DNA of 64,000 nt from Pumilibacter muris (lineage in GTDB: Bacteria; Bacillota; Clostridia; Christensenellales; Pumilibacteraceae). Below the pieces are notes generated by a model. The model was not told where the DNA came from. It searched no databases and was given only the letters and a program-made list of their open reading frames with translations. The stretch lies in assembly GCF_943193045.1 (NCBI RefSeq), contig NZ_CALPCN010000001.1, positions 248,001-312,000 on the forward strand. The letters are read 5' to 3'. Of this stretch, positions 28,239-41,807 are shown piece after piece (positions within the stretch are counted from its first letter, which is position 1; every line of letters begins with the position of its first letter). Position numbers and translations under genes: made by a program.

Positions 28239-28664
28239 ATGACGGACAAAAGCACAAACGGTTACAGCGAACTCAAACGGCGGGCGCTCCTTGCTAAACA
28301 GCGTCTTAAAATGGGGTATTGGCAACGTATGTATGAAGAGAGGCAAAAGACTCTTGAAGAAATGAGCGGCAACGGCGACAGCGAAAGACTTGTGCGCGAT
28401 TTGCAACATGAAAAAGTGAAACGCGACGAGCATCGAGCGCTTTGCGCCGACAAAGCCGACGAGGAAGAGCTTTTTTACTGCAAAGTTTGCGCGATTCTCG
28501 AAAAAGACGAGAACGCCACTAATCCCATAGGTCAGTTAATAGACAAGAGCGAATACGAGCGTCTTGACGCCGACAACCGCCAGCGTTATGTTCTGCGTCT
28601 CGCGCAGAAATTCAGGGAAATGAGAGAGCGCTATTACCGCGAGCGCGTCGGCAAAAGCGGTTGA
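28239..28664 (+). CDS. Conserved-looking hypothetical protein, highly charged
   Basis: A 141-residue protein I do not recognise. It is rich in Arg, Glu, Lys and Asp, predicted mostly helical, with a possible coiled coil at about residues 30-80 (MYEERQKTLEEMSG onward), two cysteines in a CKVCAIL segment near residue 95, and a basic C-terminus. No membrane segment or signal peptide. ATG 28239 is preceded by CGGGAGGA, which fixes the start. The promoter carries candidate Spo0A boxes, so a sporulation or stationary-phase role is possible but not shown. Its last codons overlap the pcrA -35 box. Confidence 0.75.
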   Translation: MTDKSTNGYSELKRRALLAKQRLKMGYWQRMYEERQKTLEEMSGNGDSERLVRDLQHEKVKRDEHRALCADKADEEELFYCKVCAILEKDENATNPIGQLIDKSEYERLDADNRQRYVLRLAQKFREMRERYYRERVGKSG

Positions 28665-28689
28665 CTTTATTGCGCCGATGTGATAAACT
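28661..28689 (+). promoter_or_regulatory. pcrA promoter, close to the start codon
   Basis: TTGACT (28661-28666), 17-base spacer, TAAACT (28684-28689). Only 6 bases separate the -10 from the pcrA ATG, predicting a leaderless message. Confidence 0.65.
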
Positions 28690-28695
28690 TTTTTT

Positions 28696-32885
<4,190 letters not shown>

Positions 32886-32962
32886 ATTTATGGGCGAGTT
32901 ATAAAAGTTCGTCTAAAATTATTTGCGGAAGAATTCAGTGCGGTAAAAAGGAACGGTGCAAT

Positions 32963-33838
32963 ATGAAAAGTATGACCGGCTACGGCAAAGGCACGAGTTC
33001 GCGCGACGGAAAAACCGTCACGGTTGAACTTAAAGCCGTTAACAACAGATATTTGGAAATAAATTCCCGTTTGGGTAAGTCGTTTGCGGTCTGCGACGAA
33101 ATAATTCGCAAGGAAGTGGGTAAGCGCATAAAACGCGGAAGCGTAGACGTATATTTTTCGTATGAAAACGCGTCGGGCGCAAGCGCGGAGTTAAAACTCG
33201 ATTTGGCTCTTGCCTCCGAATATGTGAAAGCCGCAAAACGTTTGCGCGACGAATTTATGCTCGACGGAGATTTCGGAGCTACTGCGTTGTTACGTTCTTC
33301 CGACGTAGTTTCGTTACAACCTGTGAAAGACGACCCCGAGCTTATAAAAGAGCTCACTCGCGCCGCAACTGTTGAGGCGGCGGAACAACTCAACGCAATG
33401 CGCGAATGCGAGGGCGCGTCGGCAAAAGCAGACTTAACCCGTCTTACCGCTTCGATTGTAGCCGCTTTGGAACTTGTTATTAAACGCGCTCCCGCAGTTG
33501 TAGAAGATTACCGAAACAAATTGCAACAACGTATGAGCGAGATTTTGAAAGACGTTCCCGTAGACGAGGCAAGGCTTTTAAACGAAGTTGCGTTCTTTGC
33601 TGATAAATGCGATATAAACGAGGAAATAAGCAGACTTTCGTCGCACCTAAATCAATTTCTTTCGTGCTTGGAAAGCGATGAGCCGCAGGGTAGAAAACTC
33701 GACTTTTTGTCGCAGGAAATGAACAGAGAAATAAACACAATGGGAAGTAAGTCAAACGACATGGAGCTTACTCGGTTGGTTGTGGAAATGAAGAACCAGC
33801 TTGAAAAGATAAAAGAGCAAATACGCAACGTGGAATAA
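32963..33838 (+). CDS. yicC: YicC family endoribonuclease
   Basis: A 291-residue YicC/YloC protein. It begins with the family signature MKSMTGYGKG and VELKAVNNRYLEIN; the C-terminal DUF1732 part has DINEEISRLSSHLNQF and EMNREINTMGSKSND, the expected metal/RNA-cleavage region. YicC proteins are endoribonucleases. ATG 32963 is chosen because the conserved N-terminus begins there and AAAAAGGAA is upstream. In B. subtilis yloC is followed by remA and gmk; here gmk follows directly after 7 bases. Confidence 0.95.
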   Translation: MKSMTGYGKGTSSRDGKTVTVELKAVNNRYLEINSRLGKSFAVCDEIIRKEVGKRIKRGSVDVYFSYENASGASAELKLDLALASEYVKAAKRLRDEFMLDGDFGATALLRSSDVVSLQPVKDDPELIKELTRAATVEAAEQLNAMRECEGASAKADLTRLTASIVAALELVIKRAPAVVEDYRNKLQQRMSEILKDVPVDEARLLNEVAFFADKCDINEEISRLSSHLNQFLSCLESDEPQGRKLDFLSQEMNREINTMGSKSNDMELTRLVVEMKNQLEKIKEQIRNVE

Positions 33839-33845
33839 AAATCAT

Positions 33846-34451
33846 ATGAAAAAAGGTTTGTTGATAGTTCTTTCCGGTCCGAGCGGAGCCGGAAAGGGAA
33901 CGGTTTACAATGCGGTAACCGAAAGAATGCCCGAACTGAAAAAATCTATTTCCGTAACTACGCGCGCGCCGCGTCCCGGAGAAATAGACGGAGTGCATTA
34001 TTATTTCCGCACGGTTAAAGAATACGGTATTATGAAAGAGAGGGGCGAATTTTTGGAAACTGCCGAAGTTTACAAAAATTTTTACGGAACTCCTCAGGCA
34101 CCCGTGTTTGCTATGCTTGAAAAAGGCGAAGACGTGTTCTTTGAAATAGATATACAGGGCGCAAAGCAGATAAAAGCAAAATATCCCGAATGCGTGTCAG
34201 TTTTTATAATGCCGCCGTCGTTTGAAATTTTAGAGCAAAGATTGCGCGGAAGAGGCACGGAAGACGAAAACAGCTTGCTTACAAGAATAGGAAGCGCTCG
34301 CGGAGAACTTGCTCAGTATAAAAATTTCGACTATATAGTTTTTAACGACAACGTTACTTCGGCGACGCAAAACGTTATAAACATAATAGAAGCGGAACGT
34401 TGCAATATATTGCGCAACGAAAAGAAAATTCTTAAAATGTTAGAAAATTGA
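33846..34451 (+). CDS. gmk: Guanylate kinase
   Basis: A 201-residue kinase phosphorylating GMP to GDP. P-loop SGPSGAGKGTVYN (about 9-21), GMP-binding SVTTRAPRPGEIDGVHYYF, and lid region RGRGTEDEN are all present. Length is standard. It sits between yicC and rpoZ as in most Firmicutes. Confidence 0.98.
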   Translation: MKKGLLIVLSGPSGAGKGTVYNAVTERMPELKKSISVTTRAPRPGEIDGVHYYFRTVKEYGIMKERGEFLETAEVYKNFYGTPQAPVFAMLEKGEDVFFEIDIQGAKQIKAKYPECVSVFIMPPSFEILEQRLRGRGTEDENSLLTRIGSARGELAQYKNFDYIVFNDNVTSATQNVINIIEAERCNILRNEKKILKMLEN

Positions 34452-34471
34452 AAACGGAGATATAAATTATT

Positions 34472-34672
34472 ATGATGATTGACCCGCCTATCGACAAGTT
34501 GGTTGACAAAGTTGGTTGCAAGTATGCGCTCGTATGCTTGCTTACTAAGCGCACCCGTTATTTGCTTGATAAGAAAATCGAGATGCTTAATGCGGAAAAT
34601 AAGCGCGCGGTTTCTTTTGCCGCGCAAGAAGTGTACGACGGCTCGGTTGAAGCGCGTTACGAGGACGATTGA
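34472..34672 (+). CDS. rpoZ: RNA polymerase omega subunit
   Basis: A 66-residue protein with PPIDKLVDKVGCKYALVCLLTKRTRYL, matching the omega core, and the helix NKRAVSFAAQEVYDGSV. It supports assembly of the beta-prime subunit. Two adjacent ATGs (34472, 34475) could be the start. The coaBC start codon follows its stop with no gap. Confidence 0.94.
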   Translation: MMIDPPIDKLVDKVGCKYALVCLLTKRTRYLLDKKIEMLNAENKRAVSFAAQEVYDGSVEARYEDD

Positions 34673-35854
34673 TTGAGACTTTCCGGTAAAACAGTAACCG
34701 TAGGCGTTACGGGCGGTATTGCCGCATATAAGTCTTGCGAGCTTGTAAGTCTGCTTAAAAAAGCGGGCGCGGATGTGCATGTGGTTTTAACCGAACATGC
34801 TTTAAACTTTGTAGCGCCGCTTTCTTTCGAAGCGCTTAGCGGCAACCGCGCGATAACCGATATGTTCGACCGTGCGCACGATTGGAAAATCGGGCATATT
34901 TCGCTTGCGAAAAAATCCGATTTGTTCGTGGTTGCGCCTTGCACCGCTAATCTTGCGGGAAAACTTGCTTGCGGAATTGCCGACGATTTTCTTTCCACTA
35001 CGCTTATGGCTACCAAAAGTCCGATTTTGCTTGCTCCCGCCATGAATACGGGAATGCTTACAAGCGCGGCTTACACCGCTAACGCTAAGATTTTAGCCGA
35101 GCGCGGCGTTTTGTTTATAGAATCGGGTGTAGGACGCCTTGCTTGCGGCGACGACGGCAAAGGGCGAATGGCTGAGCCCAAAGACATATTCGAAAGAATT
35201 TGCGCCGTTTTGAACTCAAAAAACGACTTCTGCGGAAAAACAGTGCTCGTCACTTCGGGCGGCACCCGCGAGCCGATTGACCCCGTTCGCTATATCGGAA
35301 ATCGTTCGAGCGGAAAAATGGGCGCGGCGATTGCCGCTGCTGCGGTTATGCGCGGAGCGAAAGTAATTTACGTTGCCGCTACCGACGCCGTAGCGCCCAA
35401 TGTGCCCGTAGATATTGTTCGGGTGGAGACAACCGCCGATATGCGAAAAGCCGTGCTTGAAAAATCCGAGCAAGCGGATATTGTTATTAAAGCGGCGGCT
35501 CCCGCAGATTATACTCCTCAAAAAGTGTCGGACGGAAAAATAAAAAGCGACGAGTTAAAGTTGTCGCTTAAAAAAAATCCGGATATTGCCGCCGAATTCG
35601 GCAAAGTTAAGGGGAATCGTAAGCTCGTTATATTTTCTGCCGAGACCGAGAAACTTGAAGAGAACGCGAAAGAAAAGCTTGCGCGGAAGAACGCCGACAT
35701 GGTTGTTGCGAATAATGTGCTCGCGCCGGGCGCGGGATTTTCGGTTGACACAAACGTTGCAACTATTATCACAAAAAAGAAAACCGTTAGTTTGGAGCTT
35801 ATGAGCAAAGCGGCGCTTGCGGATATTATTTTGGACGAAATAAAAGAATTATAG
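34673..35854 (+). CDS. coaBC: Bifunctional phosphopantothenoylcysteine decarboxylase/synthetase CoaBC
   Basis: A 393-residue coenzyme A biosynthesis enzyme. The N-terminal flavin-dependent CoaC domain has GVTGGIAAYKSCELV, VVAPCTANLAGKLACGIADD and PAMNTGM. The C-terminal CoaB domain starts VLVTSGGTREPIDPVRYIGN and includes KIKSDELKLSLKKNPDI. The start is TTG 34673, directly after the rpoZ stop; GAGG in the rpoZ tail serves as ribosome-binding site, implying coupling. Confidence 0.97.
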   Translation: MRLSGKTVTVGVTGGIAAYKSCELVSLLKKAGADVHVVLTEHALNFVAPLSFEALSGNRAITDMFDRAHDWKIGHISLAKKSDLFVVAPCTANLAGKLACGIADDFLSTTLMATKSPILLAPAMNTGMLTSAAYTANAKILAERGVLFIESGVGRLACGDDGKGRMAEPKDIFERICAVLNSKNDFCGKTVLVTSGGTREPIDPVRYIGNRSSGKMGAAIAAAAVMRGAKVIYVAATDAVAPNVPVDIVRVETTADMRKAVLEKSEQADIVIKAAAPADYTPQKVSDGKIKSDELKLSLKKNPDIAAEFGKVKGNRKLVIFSAETEKLEENAKEKLARKNADMVVANNVLAPGAGFSVDTNVATIITKKKTVSLELMSKAALADIILDEIKEL

Positions 35855-35855
35855 A

Positions 35856-38051
35856 ATGATAGCCGAAGTGATTGTTGACATTTCCAACTCGGAAGTTGAC
35901 CGAATTTTCGATTATTCGTGTTCCGAAAATTTGCAAAAAGGCAGCAGAGTGCTAATACCTTTCGGGAACCGAAAAATCGAAGGATATGTTATAGGTATCA
36001 AAGAAACCACTTCCGTGCCGTCGGATAAATTGAAAGCGGTTTGCGAAACACTTGACGACCGCCCCGTAATCGGCGAAGAAATGCTCGAATTGATGCGTTT
36101 TATGTGTTCTCGCTATCATTTGCGGGTGGTTGACGCTTTAAGGCTTTTTATTCCGTCGCAAATGCGCGGCGGCAGAATTAAGGAATTAAAAAAACGTTAT
36201 GTGCGCGTTGCCGACGAGTTTGCAAAACGAGAGCGAAACGAATTTATTCGTCCGACTGCAAAAACCCAGCAAGAAGTGTTCGACTATGTTTTAAACCGTG
36301 CCGAAGTTGACACCGCATATTTAGGCAGGGAATTTTCGGCGGCGGCGGTTCGCAATTTAATAGAACGTGGTGTGTTTGAGGTTTTCGAAAAAGCGGAGCG
36401 TAGAACGCCGTATTCCGAAATAGTTTGTTCGGCTCAAGAATATACTTTAACGGAAATGCAGCAAAATGCCGTTAACGCCGTTTGCGGAAGCGAAAACGAA
36501 AATTTTTTGTTGCACGGAGTTACGGGTAGCGGAAAAACCGAAGTTTATATGCGTTGTATAGCCGACGCGTTGAAACAAGGTAAAACGGCGATTATGCTCG
36601 AACCCGAAATATCTTTGACGCCGCAGGTGTTGAGAAATTTCAGAGCGCGTTTTGGCGACAGCGTGGCTATTTTGCACAGCGGATTGAGCGCGGGCGAGCG
36701 TTTCGACGAATGGCGGCGGTTGCTTTGCGGCGAGGCACGCGTAGCGGTGGGGGCTCGTTCGGCAATTTTTGCGCCTCTGAGTAATGTGGGGCTTATAATA
36801 ATAGACGAGGAGCACGACGGCAGTTATGTTTCGGACAGCAATCCTCGATATTCCACCGAAGAAGTCGCGGAGTTCCGCGCAAGATACAACAAATGCAATT
36901 TATTGCTCGGAAGCGCCACTCCGTCGGTCGAGTCGTATTATAAAGCTAAGATAGGCGAATATAAGCTTATCGAAATGCGCGAACGTATTGCCAACCGTCC
37001 GTTACCCGAAATCGAAATTGTAAACATGTGTGAGGAATTGCGCAGCGGTAACAACGGTTTTTTATCGAGGCGGCTTAAAAGCGAGCTTTCTGATTGCATG
37101 GACAACGGAAATCAAGCTATAATTTTTATCAACCGCAGAGGCTACTCTTCGTATGTCATGTGTTCTTCGTGCGGTTACGTTGCCAAGTGCGAACGTTGCG
37201 ACGTGTCGCTCGTGTATCACCGAGAAGAGGACGTTTTAAAGTGTCATTACTGTAACAACAGATACGCTCCTTTGGACGTATGCCCCAAATGCCGCAGTCC
37301 GCATTTGCGTCAAGGATACATAGGCACGCAAAAGGTTGCCGAACTGTTGAAAAAAGAGTTTCCCGATAAAAAAATTTTGCGAATGGATAACGACACGACG
37401 CAAAATAAAGACGCCCATCTTGAAATATTGCGTTCTTTCGGCGCCAGAGAAGCGGATATTCTTGTGGGAACGCAAATGATAGCCAAAGGGCACGATTTTC
37501 CCGATGTTACGTTGGTTGGAATAGTTGACGCCGATATGAGCTTACACTTTGCCGATTATCGCGCGTCCGAACGCACATTTCAGCTTATAACTCAGGTTGC
37601 GGGGAGAGCCGGACGCGACGTAAAAAAAGGCAGAGTTATTTTGCAAACGTATACGCCTAATCATTATGTGTATAGGCTTGCCGCAAGAGGCGATTACGTC
37701 GGTTTTTACGAAAAAGAAAATAATTTGCGCGAAGTAACAAAATATCCGCCATATTCCAAAATTGTGCGTATATTGATTACTTCGGAATCCGAAGAGGACG
37801 CTTTTTCGGTGCTTAAAGCGGATTTCGACGATATAAACGTTCTTGCGCGAGAGAACGGAGAATGTTTTGCATATCTTTCGGCAATGAAATCGCCCGTAAA
37901 AAGAATACAAGACAAATACCGAGTGCAAATTATTGCGCGGATAGTTAAAGATTTTAACAGGCTTATTCAAAAAATATACGAAATTACGGATTCGCATACG
38001 GGCGGCAGAACGCTGTGTTTCGTTGAAATCAATCCGAGCAATATGAGTTGA
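35856..38051 (+). CDS. priA: Primosomal helicase PriA
   Basis: A 731-residue replication-restart helicase. N-terminal 3'-DNA-binding part; helicase Walker A HGVTGSGKTEVYMR (about 211-224), DEEHDGSY; zinc-binding cysteines in CSSCGYVAKCERC and CHYCNNRYAPLDVCPKC (about 431-475); LVGTQMIAKGHDFPDV and QVAGRAGRDVKKG are motifs V and VI. The start at 35856 is one base after the coaBC stop. Confidence 0.97.
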   Translation: MIAEVIVDISNSEVDRIFDYSCSENLQKGSRVLIPFGNRKIEGYVIGIKETTSVPSDKLKAVCETLDDRPVIGEEMLELMRFMCSRYHLRVVDALRLFIPSQMRGGRIKELKKRYVRVADEFAKRERNEFIRPTAKTQQEVFDYVLNRAEVDTAYLGREFSAAAVRNLIERGVFEVFEKAERRTPYSEIVCSAQEYTLTEMQQNAVNAVCGSENENFLLHGVTGSGKTEVYMRCIADALKQGKTAIMLEPEISLTPQVLRNFRARFGDSVAILHSGLSAGERFDEWRRLLCGEARVAVGARSAIFAPLSNVGLIIIDEEHDGSYVSDSNPRYSTEEVAEFRARYNKCNLLLGSATPSVESYYKAKIGEYKLIEMRERIANRPLPEIEIVNMCEELRSGNNGFLSRRLKSELSDCMDNGNQAIIFINRRGYSSYVMCSSCGYVAKCERCDVSLVYHREEDVLKCHYCNNRYAPLDVCPKCRSPHLRQGYIGTQKVAELLKKEFPDKKILRMDNDTTQNKDAHLEILRSFGAREADILVGTQMIAKGHDFPDVTLVGIVDADMSLHFADYRASERTFQLITQVAGRAGRDVKKGRVILQTYTPNHYVYRLAARGDYVGFYEKENNLREVTKYPPYSKIVRILITSESEEDAFSVLKADFDDINVLARENGECFAYLSAMKSPVKRIQDKYRVQIIARIVKDFNRLIQKIYEITDSHTGGRTLCFVEINPSNMS

Positions 38052-38094
38052 CGATAATCTTAAAACACAAACGTGCGGTAAAAGGAAAACAAAA

Positions 38095-38547
38095 ATGGCT
38101 ATAAGAGAAATTGTGAAAATAGGCGACGAAGTGTTGCGCATGAGAGCAAAAGAAGTGACCGATTTCGGTCCTAATCTCGGCGTGCTTATAGACGACATGT
38201 TTGAAACAATGTTTAAAGCGGACGGCGTGGGGCTTGCGGCGCCTCAAATAGGAATAGTGCGCCGCGTTTGCGTAGTGTCGGTAGACGGAGGCAAAACAAA
38301 ATACGAACTTGTGAATCCCGTAATTTTGAAATCGAGCGGCACACAGCGCGGAGCCGAAGGGTGTTTGAGCTGTCCGGGCAGGAGCGGGATTGTTTGCCGT
38401 CCTAAAAAGCTTACGGTGCAAGCGCAAGACCGAACGGGAGAAACAAAACTCTATAAAGTCGACGGCTTTACGGCGGTGGCTTTTTGTCACGAAATTGACC
38501 ACCTTGACGGCGTTTTATTTATAGACAAAGCGGAGAGTGAAGACTGA
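38095..38547 (+). CDS. def: Peptide deformylase
   Basis: A 150-residue metalloenzyme removing the formyl group from new proteins. All three motifs are present: GVGLAAPQIG (about 44-53), EGCLSCPG with the metal-binding Cys, and HEIDHLDG with the two metal-binding His. It is a short type 1 form. AAAAGGAAAA precedes ATG 38095. Its last A is the first base of the fmt ATG. Confidence 0.97.
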   Translation: MAIREIVKIGDEVLRMRAKEVTDFGPNLGVLIDDMFETMFKADGVGLAAPQIGIVRRVCVVSVDGGKTKYELVNPVILKSSGTQRGAEGCLSCPGRSGIVCRPKKLTVQAQDRTGETKLYKVDGFTAVAFCHEIDHLDGVLFIDKAESED

Positions 38548-39467
38548 TGCGTTTGATTTTTATGGGAACGCCCGAATTTGCCGTTCCGATTTTGGATGCT
38601 CTTTATTGCGGCGGGCATGAAATTGTTGCGGTTGTGTCGCAACCCGACAGAGAAAAAGATAAAAAAGGAAATATACTTGCCACGCCCGTTAAGCGTTATG
38701 CGCTTTCGCACGGTATATTATGTTTGCAATACGACAGAATTTCGCAACATGTTACCGAATTGAAAGAATTGGAGCCTCAAATTATGATTACTGCGGCATA
38801 CGGGCAACTTCTTAGCAAAGAAGTGCTCGAAGTTCCGCCTTTCGGAATTTTGAACGTTCACGCGTCTCTTTTGCCCAAATACAGAGGAAGTTCTCCCGTG
38901 CAGTCCGCCATACTGTGCGGCGAAACGACAACGGGCGTAACTATAATGAAAACCGAGTTGGGAATGGATACGGGCGATATTGTTTCGGTTGCTGAGGTGA
39001 AAATCGCCGAAACGGATACTGCCGACAGTTTGTCGGAAAAACTGTCGAACGCGGGCGCTAAACTGCTTGCCGAAACTTTACCGGAATATGCGGCGGGCAG
39101 AATAACGCCTAAAAAACAAAATTCGGAGTTGGCGACGTATTGCAAAAAAATCGTAAAAGCGGACGGAATTATAGACTGGACGCTATCGGCGCGCGAAATT
39201 GCGCATAAAATCCGCGCGTATAATTCTTGGCCTGTTGCAAGCACGTTTTTGCACGGTGCGGCGTTTAAAATTTACGAGGCGAAAGAATGCGATAGACGCG
39301 GCGAGCCCGGTTCGGTTACGGTTGAAAACGGTGAAATGTTTGTGGGGTGCGGCGTAGGGTCGATTAAGCTCGCCGTTGTTCAGCTACCGGGAAAGAAGGC
39401 AATGGGTATTGCCGAATTTTTGAGAGGGCACAAAATAGAAAAGGGAACTGTGCTTAAAAATGCGTGA
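38547..39467 (+). CDS. fmt: Methionyl-tRNA formyltransferase
   Basis: A 306-residue enzyme formylating initiator Met-tRNA. It starts RLIFMGTPEFAVPIL and has the folate-site signature NVHASLLPKYRGSSPVQSAIL followed by TGVTIMKTELGMDTGDI. The C-terminal OB-like domain is complete. It is coupled to def and overlaps rsmB by 8 bases. Confidence 0.97.
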   Translation: MRLIFMGTPEFAVPILDALYCGGHEIVAVVSQPDREKDKKGNILATPVKRYALSHGILCLQYDRISQHVTELKELEPQIMITAAYGQLLSKEVLEVPPFGILNVHASLLPKYRGSSPVQSAILCGETTTGVTIMKTELGMDTGDIVSVAEVKIAETDTADSLSEKLSNAGAKLLAETLPEYAAGRITPKKQNSELATYCKKIVKADGIIDWTLSAREIAHKIRAYNSWPVASTFLHGAAFKIYEAKECDRRGEPGSVTVENGEMFVGCGVGSIKLAVVQLPGKKAMGIAEFLRGHKIEKGTVLKNA

Positions 39468-40746
39468 AGACAAAGATTGCGTATGCTACGAGTTGTTAAT
39501 GAAAGTTTTTCGTGACAACGCATACGCGTCTATAGAATTGAATAACGCTCTTGCGTTCTGTGCCGAAAGCGACAAACCGTATGTAACCAAAATGTTTTAC
39601 GGCGTTTTGGAACGTAATGTGTATTACGATTACGTTCTCGGTTTTTTTGCCAAAGATAAGCCCAAAAAGTCGGTGGCAACCGTCATAAAAATGGGATATT
39701 ATCTTTTGGAAAATATGAACGTGCCCGCTTATGCGGCTGTCGATAACACCGTTAAATTATGTAAGCGGTTAGGCAAAGGCGGCGCTTCGGGATTTGTAAA
39801 TTCCGCATTGAGGAAATTCGGAGAAGTTAAGTTGCCACAAGCGGGTTCGGCGCATTATCTTTCGGTGAAATACAGCTACCCGCTTTGGCTTTGCGAACTG
39901 TTGACGCGAGATTACGGCTACGATTTTACTAAGGATTTTCTTTCGCACGAGCCTGAGCGCCGCACGCATATAAGAGTTAATTTTTTGAAAACGCAACCCG
40001 AGTCGTTCGAAAAAAAATACGGGTTGGATTCCGAAGCTTCGCGGGAGGCTTGCGGAGTTGAGAAAACTGCGGTAGGCTACTATATGCCGCGAAAAGTTCT
40101 TGATAAAATCGACAACACCGAATATTTTGTGCAGTCGGCTTCGTCGGTTGCCGCCGTATATGCGTATTTATACGGTATAAAACCGAATTGCGCCCTCGAT
40201 TTGTGCGCGGCTCCCGGCGGGAAATCCGTTCTTGCGGCTTCTATTGCAAAAATTAGACTTATTGCTTGCGATATTCATTCTCACAGAGTAGGTTTGATTG
40301 AAAAATATGCTAAAAAGGCGGGAGCGGATATATCCGTTATGCAAAACGACGCGACCGTTTTTCGTCCGGAATGGGAAAACAAATTCGAGCTTGTTATTTG
40401 CGACGTTCCGTGTAGCGGGATAGGAGTTGCGGGTTCGAAGCCGGACATTTTGTTTAACCGTTCTCCCGGCGATATAAGCGAATTGACTAAGATACAAAAC
40501 GCTATTTTGCAAACGGCAAGCCGATACGTTGCAAACGGCGGCAGGTTGTGTTATTCCACATGCACGATAATAAAGGAAGAAAACGACAATATTATTAGCA
40601 AATTTTTAAAAGAAAACGCAAATTTTGCAATAGAAAAGATAAAGTCGCCATACTGTGACGAAGAAAAAAACGCTGTTGAGTTGTTTCCGCATATTCACAA
40701 CACCGACGGTTTTTTTGTGGCGGCAATGAAAAAGATTGCGTTATAA
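39460..40746 (+). CDS. rsmB: 16S rRNA m5C967 methyltransferase RsmB
   Basis: A 428-residue enzyme with an N-terminal NusB-like domain (about 1-140) and a C-terminal m5C methyltransferase: DLCAAPGGKSVLAA near 248, CDVPCSGIGV near 312 and YSTCTIIKEENDN near 366; the Cys in PC and TC are the catalytic pair. It modifies C967 of 16S rRNA. It sits in the def-fmt-rsmB-rlmN order common in Firmicutes. Confidence 0.96.
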   Translation: MREDKDCVCYELLMKVFRDNAYASIELNNALAFCAESDKPYVTKMFYGVLERNVYYDYVLGFFAKDKPKKSVATVIKMGYYLLENMNVPAYAAVDNTVKLCKRLGKGGASGFVNSALRKFGEVKLPQAGSAHYLSVKYSYPLWLCELLTRDYGYDFTKDFLSHEPERRTHIRVNFLKTQPESFEKKYGLDSEASREACGVEKTAVGYYMPRKVLDKIDNTEYFVQSASSVAAVYAYLYGIKPNCALDLCAAPGGKSVLAASIAKIRLIACDIHSHRVGLIEKYAKKAGADISVMQNDATVFRPEWENKFELVICDVPCSGIGVAGSKPDILFNRSPGDISELTKIQNAILQTASRYVANGGRLCYSTCTIIKEENDNIISKFLKENANFAIEKIKSPYCDEEKNAVELFPHIHNTDGFFVAAMKKIAL

Positions 40747-40760
40747 TTCGGGAGATTGTT

Positions 40761-41807
40761 TTGGAACTGATTGCGGATTACGATTTAGAGGAGTTGAAAA
40801 CAAAAGTTGCGGCGCTCGGGCAACCGTCTTTCCGCGCGGGACAAATATTTAAATGGATTTACAGCGGCGCCGATTTTTCGGAAATGACTAATCTGCCTAA
40901 TGCTTTTCGCAATGAACTGTCTAAAAAATATATAGCGCAACCGTTGCACATTAAAGAAAAATTCAATTCTTCCGATGGTTCGGTAAAGTTTTTATACGAA
41001 TGCTTCGACGGTAACGTTATAGAAGGAATTTATATGCCTCACGCTTACGGAAACACGCTTTGCGTTTCCACGCAGGTGGGGTGCAGAATGGGGTGTTCGT
41101 TTTGCGCTTCGGGTATAGGCGGTTTGGTGCGCAATTTGTCGGCGGGAGAAATTGCGGCGCAAGTAATAGCGGTAAATAAGTATTTGGGCGGGAGCGTCAC
41201 CGAACGAAAACTGTCTAATATAGTGCTTATGGGAAGCGGCGAGCCGCTCGATAATTACGACAACGTTACTAAGTTTTTGCGTTTGATTACAGATAAGAAC
41301 GCTTTGGATTTCGGTATGCGTTCGATTTCGTTATCCACTTGCGGAATAGCGGAAAATATTCGGCGTCTTGCCGACGAGGGCTACGGGGTAACTCTTTCGT
41401 TGTCGCTGCATGCTACAACCGACGAGAGTAGACGCGAGCTAATGCCTATTGCGAATAAGTATACTTTAAACGAAGTAATAAACGCGGTAAAGTATTATTT
41501 CGAAAAGACGGGGCGCAGAATTATATTCGAATATTCGCTCGTTAAAGGTAAAAACATGAGCTATTTCGATTGCAAAAGACTTGCCGAGTTGACGCGCGGC
41601 TATCCGAGTCATGTCAATCTTATTAAACTTAATTATGTGAAAGAAAAGGGAATGCAAGGCTGTTCCGACGAAGAGGCGGAACGTTTTGCGAAAAAGTTGA
41701 ATGAACTTAACGTGTCGGCTACGGTTCGCCGTTCTTTCGGCAATGATGTGGGCGGAGCTTGCGGGCAGCTTAGAAGGAGTTATATTGATAAGAGGCAGGG
41801 TAATTAA
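40761..41807 (+). CDS. rlmN: Dual-specificity rRNA/tRNA adenine-C2 methyltransferase RlmN
   Basis: A 348-residue radical SAM methyltransferase making m2A2503 in 23S rRNA and m2A37 in tRNA. CRMGCSFC (near 112-119) binds the cluster; GSGEPLDNYDNV and SLHATTDESRRELMPI are family motifs; the catalytic C-terminal Cys is in GGACGQLR. The start is TTG 40761 after CGGGAG. Its end overlaps rsgA by 23 bases. Confidence 0.97.
   Translation: MELIADYDLEELKTKVAALGQPSFRAGQIFKWIYSGADFSEMTNLPNAFRNELSKKYIAQPLHIKEKFNSSDGSVKFLYECFDGNVIEGIYMPHAYGNTLCVSTQVGCRMGCSFCASGIGGLVRNLSAGEIAAQVIAVNKYLGGSVTERKLSNIVLMGSGEPLDNYDNVTKFLRLITDKNALDFGMRSISLSTCGIAENIRRLADEGYGVTLSLSLHATTDESRRELMPIANKYTLNEVINAVKYYFEKTGRRIIFEYSLVKGKNMSYFDCKRLAELTRGYPSHVNLIKLNYVKEKGMQGCSDEEAERFAKKLNELNVSATVRRSFGNDVGGACGQLRRSYIDKRQGN

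Noticed and set aside
41701-41784. Longer start for rsgA inside rlmN
   Set aside because: No ribosome-binding site for it, and family homology begins at TTG 41785 behind AAGGAG.
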